From: Phoebastria nigripes
Taxonomy: Eukaryota; Chordata; Aves; Procellariiformes; Diomedeidae
DNA length: 64,000 nt
Assembly (NCBI GenBank): GCA_035582835.1
Contig: JAYKAV010002932.1
Location: 2,625,809 to 2,689,808 of the forward strand
Direction of reading: 5' to 3'
The first letter of the stretch is position 1. Every line of letters starts with the position of its first letter. The notes under the pieces were generated by a model. The model was not told the origin of the DNA. It worked only from the letters and a program-made list of their open reading frames with translations, and searched no databases. Of this stretch, positions 1 to 11,500 are shown piece after piece. The position numbers and the translations under genes were made by a program.

Positions 1-13
1 ACTGGGCCATTAT

Positions 14-1235
14 AGAATCATAGAATAGTTTGGATTGGAAGGGACCTTTAAAGGTCATCTAGTCCAACCCCCCTGCCGTGGGCAGGGACATCTTCAACTA
101 GATGAGGTTGCTCAGAGCCCCGTCCAACCTGACCTGGAATGTTTCCAGGGATGGGGCATCTACCACCTCTCTGGGCAACCTCTGCCAGTGTTTCACCACC
201 CTCAGTGTAAAAAATTTCTTCCTTNTATCTAGTCTAAATCTGCCCTCTTTTAGTTTAAAGCCATTCCCCCTTGTCCTGTCCCAACAGGCCCTGCTAAAAA
301 GTTTGCCGCCATCTTTCTCATAAGCCCCCTTTAAGTACTGAAAGGCTGCAATGAAGCCTTCTCCCCGAAGCCTTCTCTTCTCCAGGCTGAACAACCCCAA
401 CTCCCTCAGCCTTTCTTCANAGGAGAGGCGTTCCATCCCCCTGATCATTTTTGTGCCCCTCCTCTGGACCCACTCCAACAGGTCCATGTCTTTCTTGTGC
501 TGAGGGCTCCAGAGCTGGACGCAGTACTGCAGGTGGGGTCTCACCAGAGCAGAGCAGAGGGGCAGAATCCCCTCCCTCGACCTGCTGGCCACGCNGCTTT
601 TGATGCGGCCCNGGNTANGGTTGGCCTTCTGGGCTGNGAGNNCACATTGCCGGCTCGTGTCCAGCTTTTCATCCACCAGTANCCCCAAGTCCTTCTTGGC
701 AGGGCTGCTCTCAATCCCTTCATCCCCCAGCCTGTATTGATACTGGGGGTTGCCCCGACCCAGGNGCAGGACCTTGCACTTGGCNTTGNTGAACCTCATG
801 AGGTTCACAGGGGCCCACTTCTCGAGCTTGTCCAGGTCCCTCTGGGTGGCATCCCGTCCCTCAGGCGTGTCGAGCACACCACAGCTTGGTGTCATCTGCA
901 AACTTGCTGAGGGTGCACTCGATCCCACCGTCTATGTCACTGATGAAGATATTAAACAGTACCGGTCCCAGTACNGACCCCTGCGGGACGCCACTTGTCA
1001 CTGATCTCCTCCATCTGGACATGGAGCCATTGACCACTACCCTCTGGATGCGGCCATCCAACCAATTCCTCACCCACCGGACAATCCACCCATCAAATCC
1101 ATACCTCTCCAGTTTAGAGAGAAGGATGTTGTGGGGGACTGTGTCAAAGGCCTTACAGAGGTCCAGATAGACAACATCTGTAGCCCTTCCCATGTCCACT
1201 GCTGTAGTCATTCCATCATAGAAGGCCACTACGTT
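14..1235 (-). mobile_element. CR1 LINE retrotransposon, young, 5'-truncated (copy A)
   Basis: This is a chicken-repeat-1 type non-LTR retrotransposon. On the plus strand it begins with the reverse complement of the CR1 3' tail (tagaatcatagaatagttt, positions 13-32), then the short 3' UTR, then ORF2 read leftwards. CR1 copies lack poly-A tails and are usually cut short at their 5' end. Here the homology stops inside the reverse transcriptase near 1230, where the next bases no longer fit the family. The coding part has no in-frame stop besides one frameshift, so the insertion is fairly recent. Fourteen N bases fall inside it (225, 420, 595, 612, 615, 618, 637, 641, 642, 682, 765, 785, 789, 975), a density much higher than elsewhere in the window. 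The edge at 1235 is uncertain by about 10 bases. Confidence 0.95.
98..1229 (-). pseudogene. CR1 copy A ORF2 remnant: reverse transcriptase C-terminal half
   Basis: The frame from 1229 down to 861 encodes the RT palm. It carries [16 protein letters not shown], then the TSGVPQG motif, then FADDTKL with the catalytic FADD box at 891-902 intact. A frameshift near 880-885, apparently two missing bases after the KLW codons, shifts the frame. The second frame, 928 to 98, holds the RT thumb and C-terminal domain: RDLDKLEKW, the NLMRF stretch, [28 protein letters not shown], and the usual ending GALSNLI just before the stop. An intact CR1 ORF2 is a roughly 900-residue endonuclease-RT, so only the last third or so is present. 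In the cell such a protein copies CR1 RNA into DNA at a nicked target. This copy lacks the endonuclease and cannot move itself. Confidence 0.9.
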
Positions 1236-2615
1236 GTCTTTGTAATGTTCAGTTAACTACCAAAACCCTATTGAGGGATTGATTATTTACCCATGTCACT
1301 CTTTAAACTGTGACATAGATAGAATGACTAAGGATGGTTCTGTTTCCATCCTTTTAAGGAATTAAGGTTTCTGTTTGTCTTCAGGGTCTAAAGTGAGCTG
1401 CATCATCTGAAGTGAGAATTTGTAAAGCAGGAAAAAGTACCAAATATGAAACAAAAGCTTTTCTTTCATTTTTTTGTCAGTGCATAATGGAGTTCTTGGA
1501 AGCCTTATTAGAAGAGTAGAAGTATACAACCACTCAAAAAAAAAAAATTTCCATTTGAACATAGGAATTTAAATCGTATCAGCATTCTGTCTATCTAGCT
1601 GCTTATCTTTTGATATGTAGCTATTGCTGTTTTTAGATTAATATACAAAGCAAAAGTAACGCAATCTCTCTACAGGAAAAGTAACTCCCTTGTCTTCTTA
1701 GAAATTAATTAATGATTTGGCAAGAGGATTTCTACTTTTTCTAGGCTCTTTGATCCAAAGATTTATATGACTGTAACCTTGAATGCCATTAAAATAGAGT
1801 GCAGCCATCACTTTGCCATGTTTGAATTAGTTCTATTCAGAGATCTGTTTTTAATTAGATCAGATAATTCTGAAAGAACCTGAGCCAAATCATGGTATAT
1901 CTGAACTGCAGCATAAAAGCAAAATTAGGTTTGATACAGTTTTGTTGGTAGCACTTCATTGACTGTGAGAAGCACATGAGATGTTTGAACTCGAAGATTG
2001 AATTCAGTAGAAATATCAAGAGACAGTCTTTTCTAATCTGGGAAAGATTTTAAAATCCACCGTGTAATTTCTGCTTTTCCTCACTGAAATGTATGTTGAC
2101 TCACTCTTCTGATCCTCTACTTGAATAGGCTAAGAGACTTACTTAATTTTTTTTTTTTTTTCGGCTTTTGACTATAAATCAGTGACCTTTCATAGTGGGC
2201 CATTGACATCCACTTAGTAAAAGGTGCAAGGGAACAAGTTTTTCTTTATTAATCGTGGTGAAAACAGAGAAGCTTTCCAACCCAGTGATGAGAGTTGTGT
2301 AACTAAAAGACAGCAGGAGTCTTCGCACTCTGCAGCTTCTAACACACTCCAGAGTTATTTGATATATTGGTGTCAACCTTGAACTGTTCTCTCCAGGGAT
2401 AATATCATTATCTTTATAAAATGCAACTGGATGGTGTTTGTCTGAAGTGGCAAAATTTAATCTCAGTTTTGCAAGAATTTTTTATATGCTTGTGTAGCCA
2501 GCTCTCCTATTTGGTAAATAATTTGTTTCCTGATGTTCTGTTATTTTCACATGAAAGTTAAACCTTTGTGTTTGTTTGGTTTTTTGTTAATAGTTTTGTT
2601 TTGTTCTGAATGCAG
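1236..2615. other. AT-rich unique DNA, no gene seen
   Basis: No convincing coding frame, RNA gene or recognised repeat. It contains a T15 run at 2147-2161. Confidence 0.6.
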
Positions 2616-2699
2616 CACAGCTTTTTGGGGAAATGAGGCTTATGAAATCATATTACTTACTATTTCTGCTATGTCTGTGTGGATATGCCTCTGGACTGG
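2616..2699 (+). CDS. Candidate first coding exon with signal-peptide-like start (gene unknown)
   Basis: A pyrimidine-rich tract ends in an acceptor-like ttctgaatgcag at 2604-2615. An ATG follows at 2633 in a fair context (A at -3), and the segment ends at a consensus donor GTGAGT (2700-2705). The 22 codons read as a textbook signal peptide: basic start (MRLMK), a hydrophobic core (YYLLFLLCLCG), and a small-residue cleavage region (YASG). It ends with one base left over (phase 1). If real, this is the start of a secreted or membrane protein gene on the plus strand. I could not find a following exon with a matching phase: a spliceable-looking segment at 2795-2815 has a stop in the required frame. 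Splice-like pseudo-exons are common in 64 kb of intron, so this remains a candidate only. Confidence 0.25.
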
Positions 2700-3159
2700 G
2701 TGAGTGTGATGACAGGAGATTTCAGACATTTTAAATAACTTTCACAGTTCAAATTCCTGCAGATTTCAGGAAACACATGGCCATAGTGCTAAGAATTACC
2801 CTGTAAGTCCATCAAATGAGGGTAAGCTTGCAGTATGATCTTACACTTCAGTAAGTATCAAATAATACATATGGGGAACATATATATCAGCAGTTTACAG
2901 TCTCAGAAAAGCTTCACGTACTCCTTATTCCTTCCAAGTCACCCAGGTCAAGCAAAACCAAAACTCTAATCCATAGGTTACCAGATCCCCTTTGTTCCTG
3001 AACTTAGTAACTACTTAACGTTACTTTCTGTGGCTTCTTAGCCCATAAATTGGTATATTGTTGGAGACAAGGCAGAGGAGTTTCAGTCTGAGTCTGTCAA
3101 GCAAAAATGTTATTTTGGACTTACTGATTCTGCACTCTAGCTTTTCGCTAAACTAAGGT
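2700..3159. other. Unique DNA, no gene seen
   Basis: AT-rich spacer between the 2.6 kb exon candidate and the CR1 copy at 3.16 kb. Nothing else was recognised in it. Confidence 0.6.
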
Positions 3160-5558
3160 ACTCATTCATTCAGTTCCTGTATATAGGAAATGTACTGGGA
3201 TAGAGGAGACAGCATGATAAAGGAACTGAACTGATAGAGGATCCAACAAGGACAGATGCTCTGCTGGACCTCGCACTCACAAACAAGGAAGGGCTTGTTG
3301 GGGACATAAAGGTCGAAGGTATCCTTGGCTGCAGTGACCATGAGATGGTGGAGTTTGGGATCCTGAGAGGAGGGAGCAGGGCAAAACGCAGGATCAGCAC
3401 CCTGGACTTCAGGCAAGCAGACTTTGGCCTCTTCCAAAGAAGAAGGATCTGCTTGGAAGAGTCCCACGGGAATAAGCCCTGGAGGGGCCAAGAAAACTGT
3501 CTAATATAAAAGGATCACCTCCTCCAATCCCAATAGCAGTCCATCCCAATGTGCAGGAAGTAATGCAAAAATGCCAAGAGGCTTGCACGGATGAACAAGG
3601 AGCTCCTGGCAAAACTCAAGCACGAAAAGGAAGTATAGAGAAGGGGGGGGAGCAGAGACAAGTAATCTGGGAATAATACAGACACACTGTCCAGGCATGC
3701 AGAGCTAGNTTAGGAAAGCCAAAGCCCACCTGGAGTTGAATCTGGCAAGGGATGTGAAAGGCAACAGGAAGGGCTTTTGTAACTACCTAAGTGGCAAAAG
3801 GAAGACTAGGGAAAGTGTGGGCCCAGAGCTGAATGGGGCAGGGGCCCTGGTGACACAGGACGTGGAGAAAGCTGAGGTACTGAATGCCTTCTTCACTAGT
3901 AAGAACAGTCTCCAGGAATCCCAGGCCCCGGAAGCTGCAGGGAAAGTCTGGAGCAAGGAAGATACACCCTTGCTGGCAGAGGATCAGGTTAGAGAATGCT
4001 TAAGCAAACTGGACATAGGTAAGTCCATCGGCCCTGATGGGATGCACTCACGCATGCTGAGGGAGCTAGCTGATGTCATTGCAAGGCCATTCTCTATAAT
4101 CTTGGAACAATCGTGGCACATGGGAGAGATGCCTGAAGGCTGGAGGAAAGCAAACGTGACTCCTATCTTCAAAAAGGGCAAGAAGAAGGACGCAGGGAAC
4201 TACAGGCTGGTCAGCCTCACCTCGATCCCTGGGAAGGTGATGGGGCAACTAATCCTGGGCACAGGAAGGACAAGAAGGTGAATGGGAGTAGTCGGCATGG
4301 ATTCACCAAGAGGATTCCCAGTCATGCTTAACTGACCTCCAGTCATGCTTAACCAACCTGATGACTTTCTATAATGAAAGGACTAGCTTGGTAGATGAGG
4401 GAAGAGCAGTAAATATTGCCTACCTTGACTTCAAGGAAGGTTTTCAACACCGTCTTCCATCAGATCCTCGTAGAGAAGCTAATGCAGTATGAGCTGGGTG
4501 AGCAGACAGGTGGATTGAAAACTGGCTGAATGACTGGCCCCAGAGGNTGNTGANCAGTGGCATGAAGTCTAGTTGGAAGCCAGTAACTAGCGATGTATCC
4601 CAGGGGTCAATACTGGGTCTGATCCTGTTTAACATCTTCATTGATGATCTGGTCGATGGGACAAAGTGTATCCTCAGCAAGTTTGCTAATGACACAAAAC
4701 TGGGAGGAGTGGGTAATATGCCAGAGAGTCATGCTGCCATCCCAGAGAGACCTTGGCAGGCTGGAGAAATGGACTGACATGAACCTCATGAAGTTTAACA
4801 AAGGGAAGTGCAAAGTCCGTCACCTAGGGAGGAACAACTCCAGGCACCAGGACACACTGGGGGCCATCCAGCTGGAAAGCAGCTTTTCAGAAAAGGCCCT
4901 GGGGGTCCTGATGGACACCAAGTTAACATAAGCCAGCAACGTGCCCTTGCCACATAGAAGGCTAGTGGTATCCTGGGCTGCATTAGGACGAGAGTTGCCA
5001 GCAGGTTGAGGGAGGTGATCCTTCCCGTCTACTCAGCACCAGTGAGGCCACAGCTGGAGTACTGTGTCCAGTTCTGGGCTACCCAGTATAAGAGAGGTAT
5101 GGTGCAACTGGAGAGAGTCCAGCAAAGGGCCACAAAGATGATTAAGGTTCTCGAGTATCTCTCGTATCAGGAAAGGCTGAGAGAGCTGGGACTGTTTAGC
5201 CTGGCAAAGAGAAGGCTCGGGGGGAGTCTCATCAATGTGTGCAAAAATCTGAAGAGAGGCTATAGAGGAGATGAAGCCAGGCTCTCTTCAGTGGTGTCCA
5301 GTGACAGGACCGGAGACAACGGGCACAAACTGAAACACAGGAGGTTCCCTCTGAACATCAGGGAACACTTTTGCACTGTGAGGGTGACTGAGCACTGGCA
5401 CAGGTTGCCCGNGGAGGTTGTGGAGTCTCCATCCTTGGAGATATCCAAAAGCCATCTGGACATGGTCCTGGGCAACCAGCTCTAGGTGGCCCTACTTGAG
5501 CAGGTGGGTTGGACCAGATGACTTCCAGAGGTCCCTTTCAACCTCAGCCATTCTGTGA
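3160..5558 (+). mobile_element. CR1 LINE retrotransposon, older, 2.4 kb (copy B)
   Basis: The sequence follows CR1 ORF2 from the last part of the endonuclease domain to the 3' tail. It ends with the CR1-type close cctttcaacctcagccattc (5536-5555) and an attctgtgac tail unit. It is truncated at the 5' end around 3160-3220 and carries several frameshifts and stops, so it is older than copy A. Its family text also differs (for example VLGNQL at the C-terminus instead of ALSNLI), which points to a different CR1 subfamily. N bases occur at 3709, 4547, 4550, 4554 and 5412. A 21-bp imperfect tandem duplication lies at 4319-4360. Confidence 0.95.
3219..5485 (+). pseudogene. CR1 copy B ORF2 remnant: endonuclease end plus reverse transcriptase
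   Basis: The end of the endonuclease is readable at 3220-3490, with GLVGDIKVEGILG and the SDHE motif at 3333-3344 (the SDH triad part of APE-type endonucleases). RT sequence runs from 3736: LARDVKGNRKGFC, then LDIGKSIGPDGMHSRMLREL, then WRKANVTPIFKKGKK. A damaged region at 4260-4560 retains the FYNER and AVNIAYLD stretches in shifted frames. The palm motif at 4562-4777 reads [13 protein letters not shown] and FANDTKL. The FADD catalytic box is FAND (4682-4693), so the first catalytic aspartate is lost. The C-terminal domain continues in other frames to [26 protein letters not shown] and the stop at 5483-5485. At least four frame changes make it non-functional. Confidence 0.9.
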
Positions 5559-8404
5559 CTGTAATAATGCATCCTCTGAAATGTAAAGGAACTTCAAATT
5601 GTATAATGGTTTTGTAATATCACAGCTACATAAAACTAATATAAAAAGATACAGTTGCTTTACATCATTAAAAGGAATGCATGTTAAGTGCTTGCTGTTT
5701 TTTTAAAAGTGTGTTGATGATGGTACAGACTTTGTGGCAATAAGTGTTGCAAGCAGAGCTGTTGTTCAGATTCTGTTGGTATCTAGCGTATGAAATTGCC
5801 AGCTGAAGGAATAGAAGTACTAAATCTAAAACTGGACGCATTTGCTGTTTTGACAGTTAAATTATGCTTTTTATCACGAGTCCATTTAACATTGAGGTTA
5901 TTCATTAGTGTAGGCTTCACCTTCCTTCTCCATTTCCTGAATGATGGAGATAATGGGATTGATTCTAAAGTTATTTAAGTGTTATTATAAGTCAGAGGTG
6001 TGTCAAGTGGAGTTAATGATGTTACATTCATGCAAGTGAAGTGAGAATCAGTAAATTGAGTATAGGAAAAATGCAGGAGGCTAGGAGAGGAAAGACTGAA
6101 AAGTAGGATAAATCTTGGTAGTGAGAATGTAAAATTAAAAAAATGTATCATATGGAAGGAAATAGCACATGAGCTAGCTCCTCCGGTTTGTCTTGTTCCT
6201 AAAAATTCTCACTATCTCCCACCTGGCTAAAATTTGCTGTGCACTGCATACCACACCAGAATAATTTAAGATACACTGTTTTCAAAAATGTATTTTAAAA
6301 TATTTTTGTTATGTATATAAGGGAAATTGTAACAAACTGGGCTTTCAAAGCTATTAGTCTCATTTCTTTGATTATTTTTGCCAGTGTTTGTTCAAAATTC
6401 CCAGTGCTCTACCTTTTTATAACTAGGCATGTAAACAGTGAAAATATTAAAGAAAAAAAAATCAAAATATAGTTTAAAATCATGTCTGCACATCATTTTA
6501 ATATTTGCATTAAAAGATAACCAGAATTAAGTCTGGTCAAGCATCAGTGAATAATAACCTCATTTCCAAAAGATCACTGTTGTTATTTTGTATTTTAGTG
6601 TCTTATCAGATCTCCACATTAGCAGGTTTTCCCATCTTCCTCTCCAAGGCATGATTGCTCTCCTTCATTATTTCTCCCTTCTCTTAGGTTTTTGCTCTGC
6701 TTTTTATACACCTGCTAAGTCATTTCCCACTCTCACAATTAACACTTAATTATCAGACTACTAAAAAGGAGAGTAAGATGCGCGCACAGTGTGCAAAATA
6801 ATACTTGAACTTGTTCTGCCAATTGCATGCATAAAAATAACTTATCTGGCTGCTTCATTGCTGAGAAAACTTGAAGGAATTTATTCCTCTTTAAACATGC
6901 TATGCCATTTATATGTTTCAGTTACAGTAAATCTTGTTTCATTCATCATTTTCAAATGTATGTATAAAAAGCAATAGCCGTTCTTCAATTACTTATAACT
7001 ACTTATGAAATAAATACTGTGCAAGTCTCTTTTCATTGTATTTTTTTTTAAATTTCAACTTAGCACATACAAAAGTGTTAATTCTTCGGGTATTTGGAGA
7101 ATGGTGGTAATTTTTTCAGTTACTTTGGAAAATGGAAGTATAGATGTTATATTATGAAACTACATAACCATACGTGTACCTTACTAACACTTTAGTAAGA
7201 TTATTTCCCAGCTGAGACTTTTAGACTGTTTTCCCATTGTGACTAAGGTAAGGGATGATGGTAAATAATGGACGTACAGAAGACTGAATTCCTCTAAGAA
7301 CTCCAGTACAGAATTTGGGGGTGGTTGTTTTTGGGGTTGGCTTTTTTTTGCGTGTCTGTGCATACTTAGTGATGGAAGCTCCCTTTTACTTCACATGCTG
7401 CCAAGTCTTGGATTCTGAGAGAAAATATGACTGTAAGTTTGTTTCAGCAAATGGAGGCTTCTGCGCTGCTGTAAGCGTGAATCTCTGTGAACGCTGACAA
7501 GGACTGTGAACTGGCAGGTTCACTGACAGCCCACTGTGACTGTGTGACAGCCTGATTTTCAGATGGTATCCAAGAGTATGTGGACCTGTGTTTAATTCCT
7601 GAGGAGGAAATTTAAGATTCAGCATTAGCTCTAAGTCCTGGATCTGGTAGGAGATTCCTGAGACACATCCATGCTTTCAGCCTTGATTCAGTGGATCTTT
7701 TGGATGAAGTGGAATATACTGCTTTGGCACTAGTAGGGTTTTGGTCTAGTGACAGACCTGTGTTTTGCAGCTATAATGGATAGCACTAATGGAAGAATCA
7801 ACACAAATAAAGATAGTTTATATGGCACGCCTTTAAGAAGTACTTAAGTACTAAAAAAGGTTAAGAGTTTTTGGGTCCAATTTTCTGAAATTGGAAATTC
7901 TTTTTTTGATATAAGCTGTTCAATCATATCTTGGTGGACTGATCTCATCAGATTTTATAATTTAACCTGAGATATTTTGGTAGGAATTGTCCAAGGAAAA
8001 CTCCAGAGATGCAGCAAATGACATTCAATTGTGGTGTCATTTGATATGTCTTACCATGACTTNGGGTTAGACATGAAATTAAAGCTATATCCATGAATAT
8101 AGTTTTCAAAGGAAGCAACAGTGTGAGGCTTAGCACCATGACCAGTTCCCGCCAAGCATAATGGCATTCCTAATATCCTTCTTTCTTACATTAACCTTTT
8201 GTGATTTTTGTGTTGTCTGTTGTACTACTACATTTTATACCTCAACATCATACATTCTTTAAAATATCTAATGGGATGTAGTTACTAGAAGGAAATAGAA
8301 ACTCTTTTGGTAGCATTGCATTGTAATTATTGAAAGATTATCCAAATTANCTGCTTGAAGAACATGAAGTGTAAGGTAAATATATCTAATAGTTTTATAC
8401 TCAC
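5559..8404. other. AT-rich unique DNA, no gene seen
   Basis: Several short open frames occur here but none has recognisable protein features or a good pair of splice sites. No repeat family was recognised. Confidence 0.55.
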
Positions 8405-8502
8405 CTTCTAATAACCTTGTTTCCCCAGGCATGTAAAATTTTCCATGAAAAAAAAGAGAGAAGTACAGATTTTCAGGCAAATTATTTTTGACATTTGGGA
8501 AT
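8405..8502 (-). CDS. Candidate internal coding exon, minus strand (gene unknown)
   Basis: Read leftwards, the segment starts after a pyrimidine-rich acceptor (tctcacccacactag, 8503-8517) and ends at a strong donor: GAAG then GTGAGTAT at 8404-8397. One frame is open and reads protein-like: FPNVKNN, then LPENLYFSLFFHGKFYMPGE, then TRLLEG. The other frames have stops. A second acceptor (tttctcttttacag) would extend the exon to 8533 in the same open frame. The start phase is 2 with the first acceptor or 1 with the second, and the end phase is 1. It lies downstream, in the minus direction, of the better exon candidate at 13859-14160, which ends in phase 0, so at least one exon would be missing between them. 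No known protein was recognised. Confidence 0.25.
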
Positions 8503-8533
8503 CTAGTGTGGGTGAGACAATTTTTTAAAAAGA

Positions 8534-11500
8534 CTGTAAAAGAGAAACTAAGTCACTCATAATTATTTATAGAAGCATACTGAATTACCTTGCCAGATTA
8601 TGAATAAGTGTTCTGGGTAGAAATCTATAACAAAAAAATAAATAGATGTTCACTTGTGAGAAGAAACATTTTTATGATGTTAGATTAAAAGAATAATGGT
8701 TTTGTATTCTAAACAATTTTGTAAACTGTTTCACTTACTTGCAAAACATGCTTTTTTTTCAGAAGGTTTAAAAATCCAGCTGTGAGGGAAAAATGACTGC
8801 AAGGTGTCAAAATAATTTAATTTTTCCTTCAAAAACAAAGTGCTATCCACTTCAACTTTTCACATATTTAGAGGATCTCGTAGCCTGCTTGCATAACTAG
8901 TGCATGAAAAAATGTGATACTAGTGGGTTGTTTTTCTTCTTAACTATTCATTATTTATGAAGTGCAGAGAAAAATAGTTACAAATGATTGTTTCAGGGGA
9001 TTTCCTGTGGCTATGCTATTTTGTTCAAAGGATTTACTCATACTGGTTTAATTCCAATATGAAGAGTTAAGGCTCCTCTTGTCCTGACCTACATTTGAAA
9101 AAAAGTTACTACATGTCTTTATATGTGTATACATATATATAGGACAAGTATATTGGTTGAAAAAATCCCCTATTTGTTTAATATTAGCTTATGATATGTG
9201 CCAAACATTTGTTATCTTGGCAATATTTTCATATTTCACCTTTATTGTTGCTTGAATACACATGAACTGTGTTGCAGCAGATAATTCTGTACTCTAAATG
9301 TGCTGTGTTTGATGTATACTCTATAAGGTATTTATCTAGCAAGTGCTGGTTACATGAATAGGTGTCTGTGTGTGATAGCCTAAGTGACTTCTCAGAGTTG
9401 TTTCATTCCATTTAGAAAGACTGTTTTATGTGAACAAGTGTTACACATGAAAAGACGTGCCACTTCTGTGCCCAAAAGTGTGTATTTGCAAATGTGCATA
9501 ATAACATTTTCAAATAAGTTTTTGAAGACAAATTTCATATTCTATATTTTTCAGTCCATTAAGAAGAAAAGAATAATTCCTATCCCTAGGGAAGAGTTAG
9601 GTGTGGGAGTCCCTGCTCCACTATCTTGCCAAGTGCTGGAAAAGTATCATTCTGGCTCTGGGATTTCTCAGTAGAAGACGCTGTACGGAGTCCCAGAATG
9701 ACTACTGTTCCATATAAAGCACATAATTCAACTTATTCAAATGGTTAAAATTTTATACCCTATAACTGTTCTTAGTTTTCAAGTATTATTTATATAGCAA
9801 ATGCCCTTTATGCCAGTCATAGTATAAATTGCAAGACAAGTCGGGAGTACAGTGAATAGAAATCTGCTACATGTTTCAACTTAAAAAGAATTCCTCTATG
9901 AATTAGAATTCCAACTCCAATTTGTGGCCTTAAAAGTCGTTCTGTAAGTAAGCAAGAGTATCTTTTTCTCCCCATCTTCTGAAGCTAGGGGGGGGAAAAA
10001 TTGCCTTCACAAAATTATTTAGGAAGGTTAAGGGACTTTTTAGAGATAGGAAGCCAGACACTTAACTTGCTGCTCAGGACAGATTTTCTCTGGCTATAAA
10101 AGTTTTTTGCATCCAGCTGCAGTCTGTTCCAGAGTAAAATGGGTCAGCTAGGAAACTGCAGGAACAAAATACGAACTGAGTTTGTCAGGGAGGTAGTACC
10201 TTGATTAAATTGAGACTTAACCATAGTAGCTGACAGGTATAGANGTTGCATTATACGTGAATATGGAGCCTGAGAAACTACTTGGTAGCATCTGTAAGTG
10301 ACATGCAGCCAGGCTGAGCTATAACACCTGCATAGGTCACACTTTTATCCCAGTCTATTCAGCCAAAAATGCCCTCTGCAGATTCAACAGGGTTAAATAC
10401 TTCTTTCAGGAGACAGCCTAAATTAGTAGGGAACTAGGTATTTATCTAAAGGATAAAGTTAGCCTTATATTTAACTGAAATGTAACATACTACAAAATAT
10501 CTAGTTCTTGTGCATATTGAAAGGAAACATTTAATTTGGTGGTGACAACTGTCAGAAAGAAATATGCATGTAAAATTGGAAAAATCCTGTCCTGACTTAA
10601 ATAGACCAGTATATAAAACTAGTATGAAGTCAGAAAGATTAACTCTTTCATCAAAATCTTTTTTCTTTTTCTGAAGCCTTGTAGCAATACTAGAAATCTA
10701 ACAGTCAACCTTTTTCCAATGACATTTCAATATGGTTTACACTACATTAGCAACAGACCTTTGCAATATGTTTTCTACCCCGGGGCAGGGCAAAATTTCC
10801 CTCTTCTGTATCAAAAGGGATCCTTGCCTTTTTTATTTTATCTATGAATAAAATAGTCAGAAGAGTTAGGATAATCTCCAGAAGGTTAATGCAGTTTGTC
10901 TTGCACGCTTCTGAAACCAGACTTCTGACCTGCAGATAACTATTTTGAGGGACTTTGCTTGGGTTTTTTTTTGGAAACAGCAAAGTAAGATTCTCACTTT
11001 GCTTCATTCACCAAAATCTTAACAATGTTTAGTGTTTGGAGATGCAATCTACACATCAGACTGAAAATTATCCTGCTTACTTAAGAATTAATTAATCTGT
11101 TCCGATATTGCGTTTATGTCCTCAATGTTGTGATAAATGATGACAGGCCAATTGGTTTTCCCATTCTATTTTGCTCCTTTTTGGCTGTCAGTAATATGAT
11201 CATACACTTACATAATGAGACCCTGAGTCAGCTGGATCTTTTAAGTGGATTTAAATAGACCTTCTCCTTATAGAGCACTCCCCAAAGAGAGCTAAAAGGC
11301 TTTTTACATATTTTAAATGACAGGTTCTATTAGAACTAAAACTAGAATACTTAGGTTTTTGAACAGTAGACTCAGAGCAAATAAGGAATAAATAAAAGGG
11401 GTTTATGTACAACTCCTCTCCTGCCTACTGTGTCCTTAGAGGCAGGTCCTTGCCTGCAGACTTGGTTTCAGCTGGTGACTTTCTAAGTTGTAGCAAACTC

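Noticed and set aside
8589..8624. 36-bp micro-exon on the minus strand with a good acceptor
   Set aside because: Too short to judge, weak GTAATT donor, and it competes with the alternative acceptor of the 8405 exon candidate.
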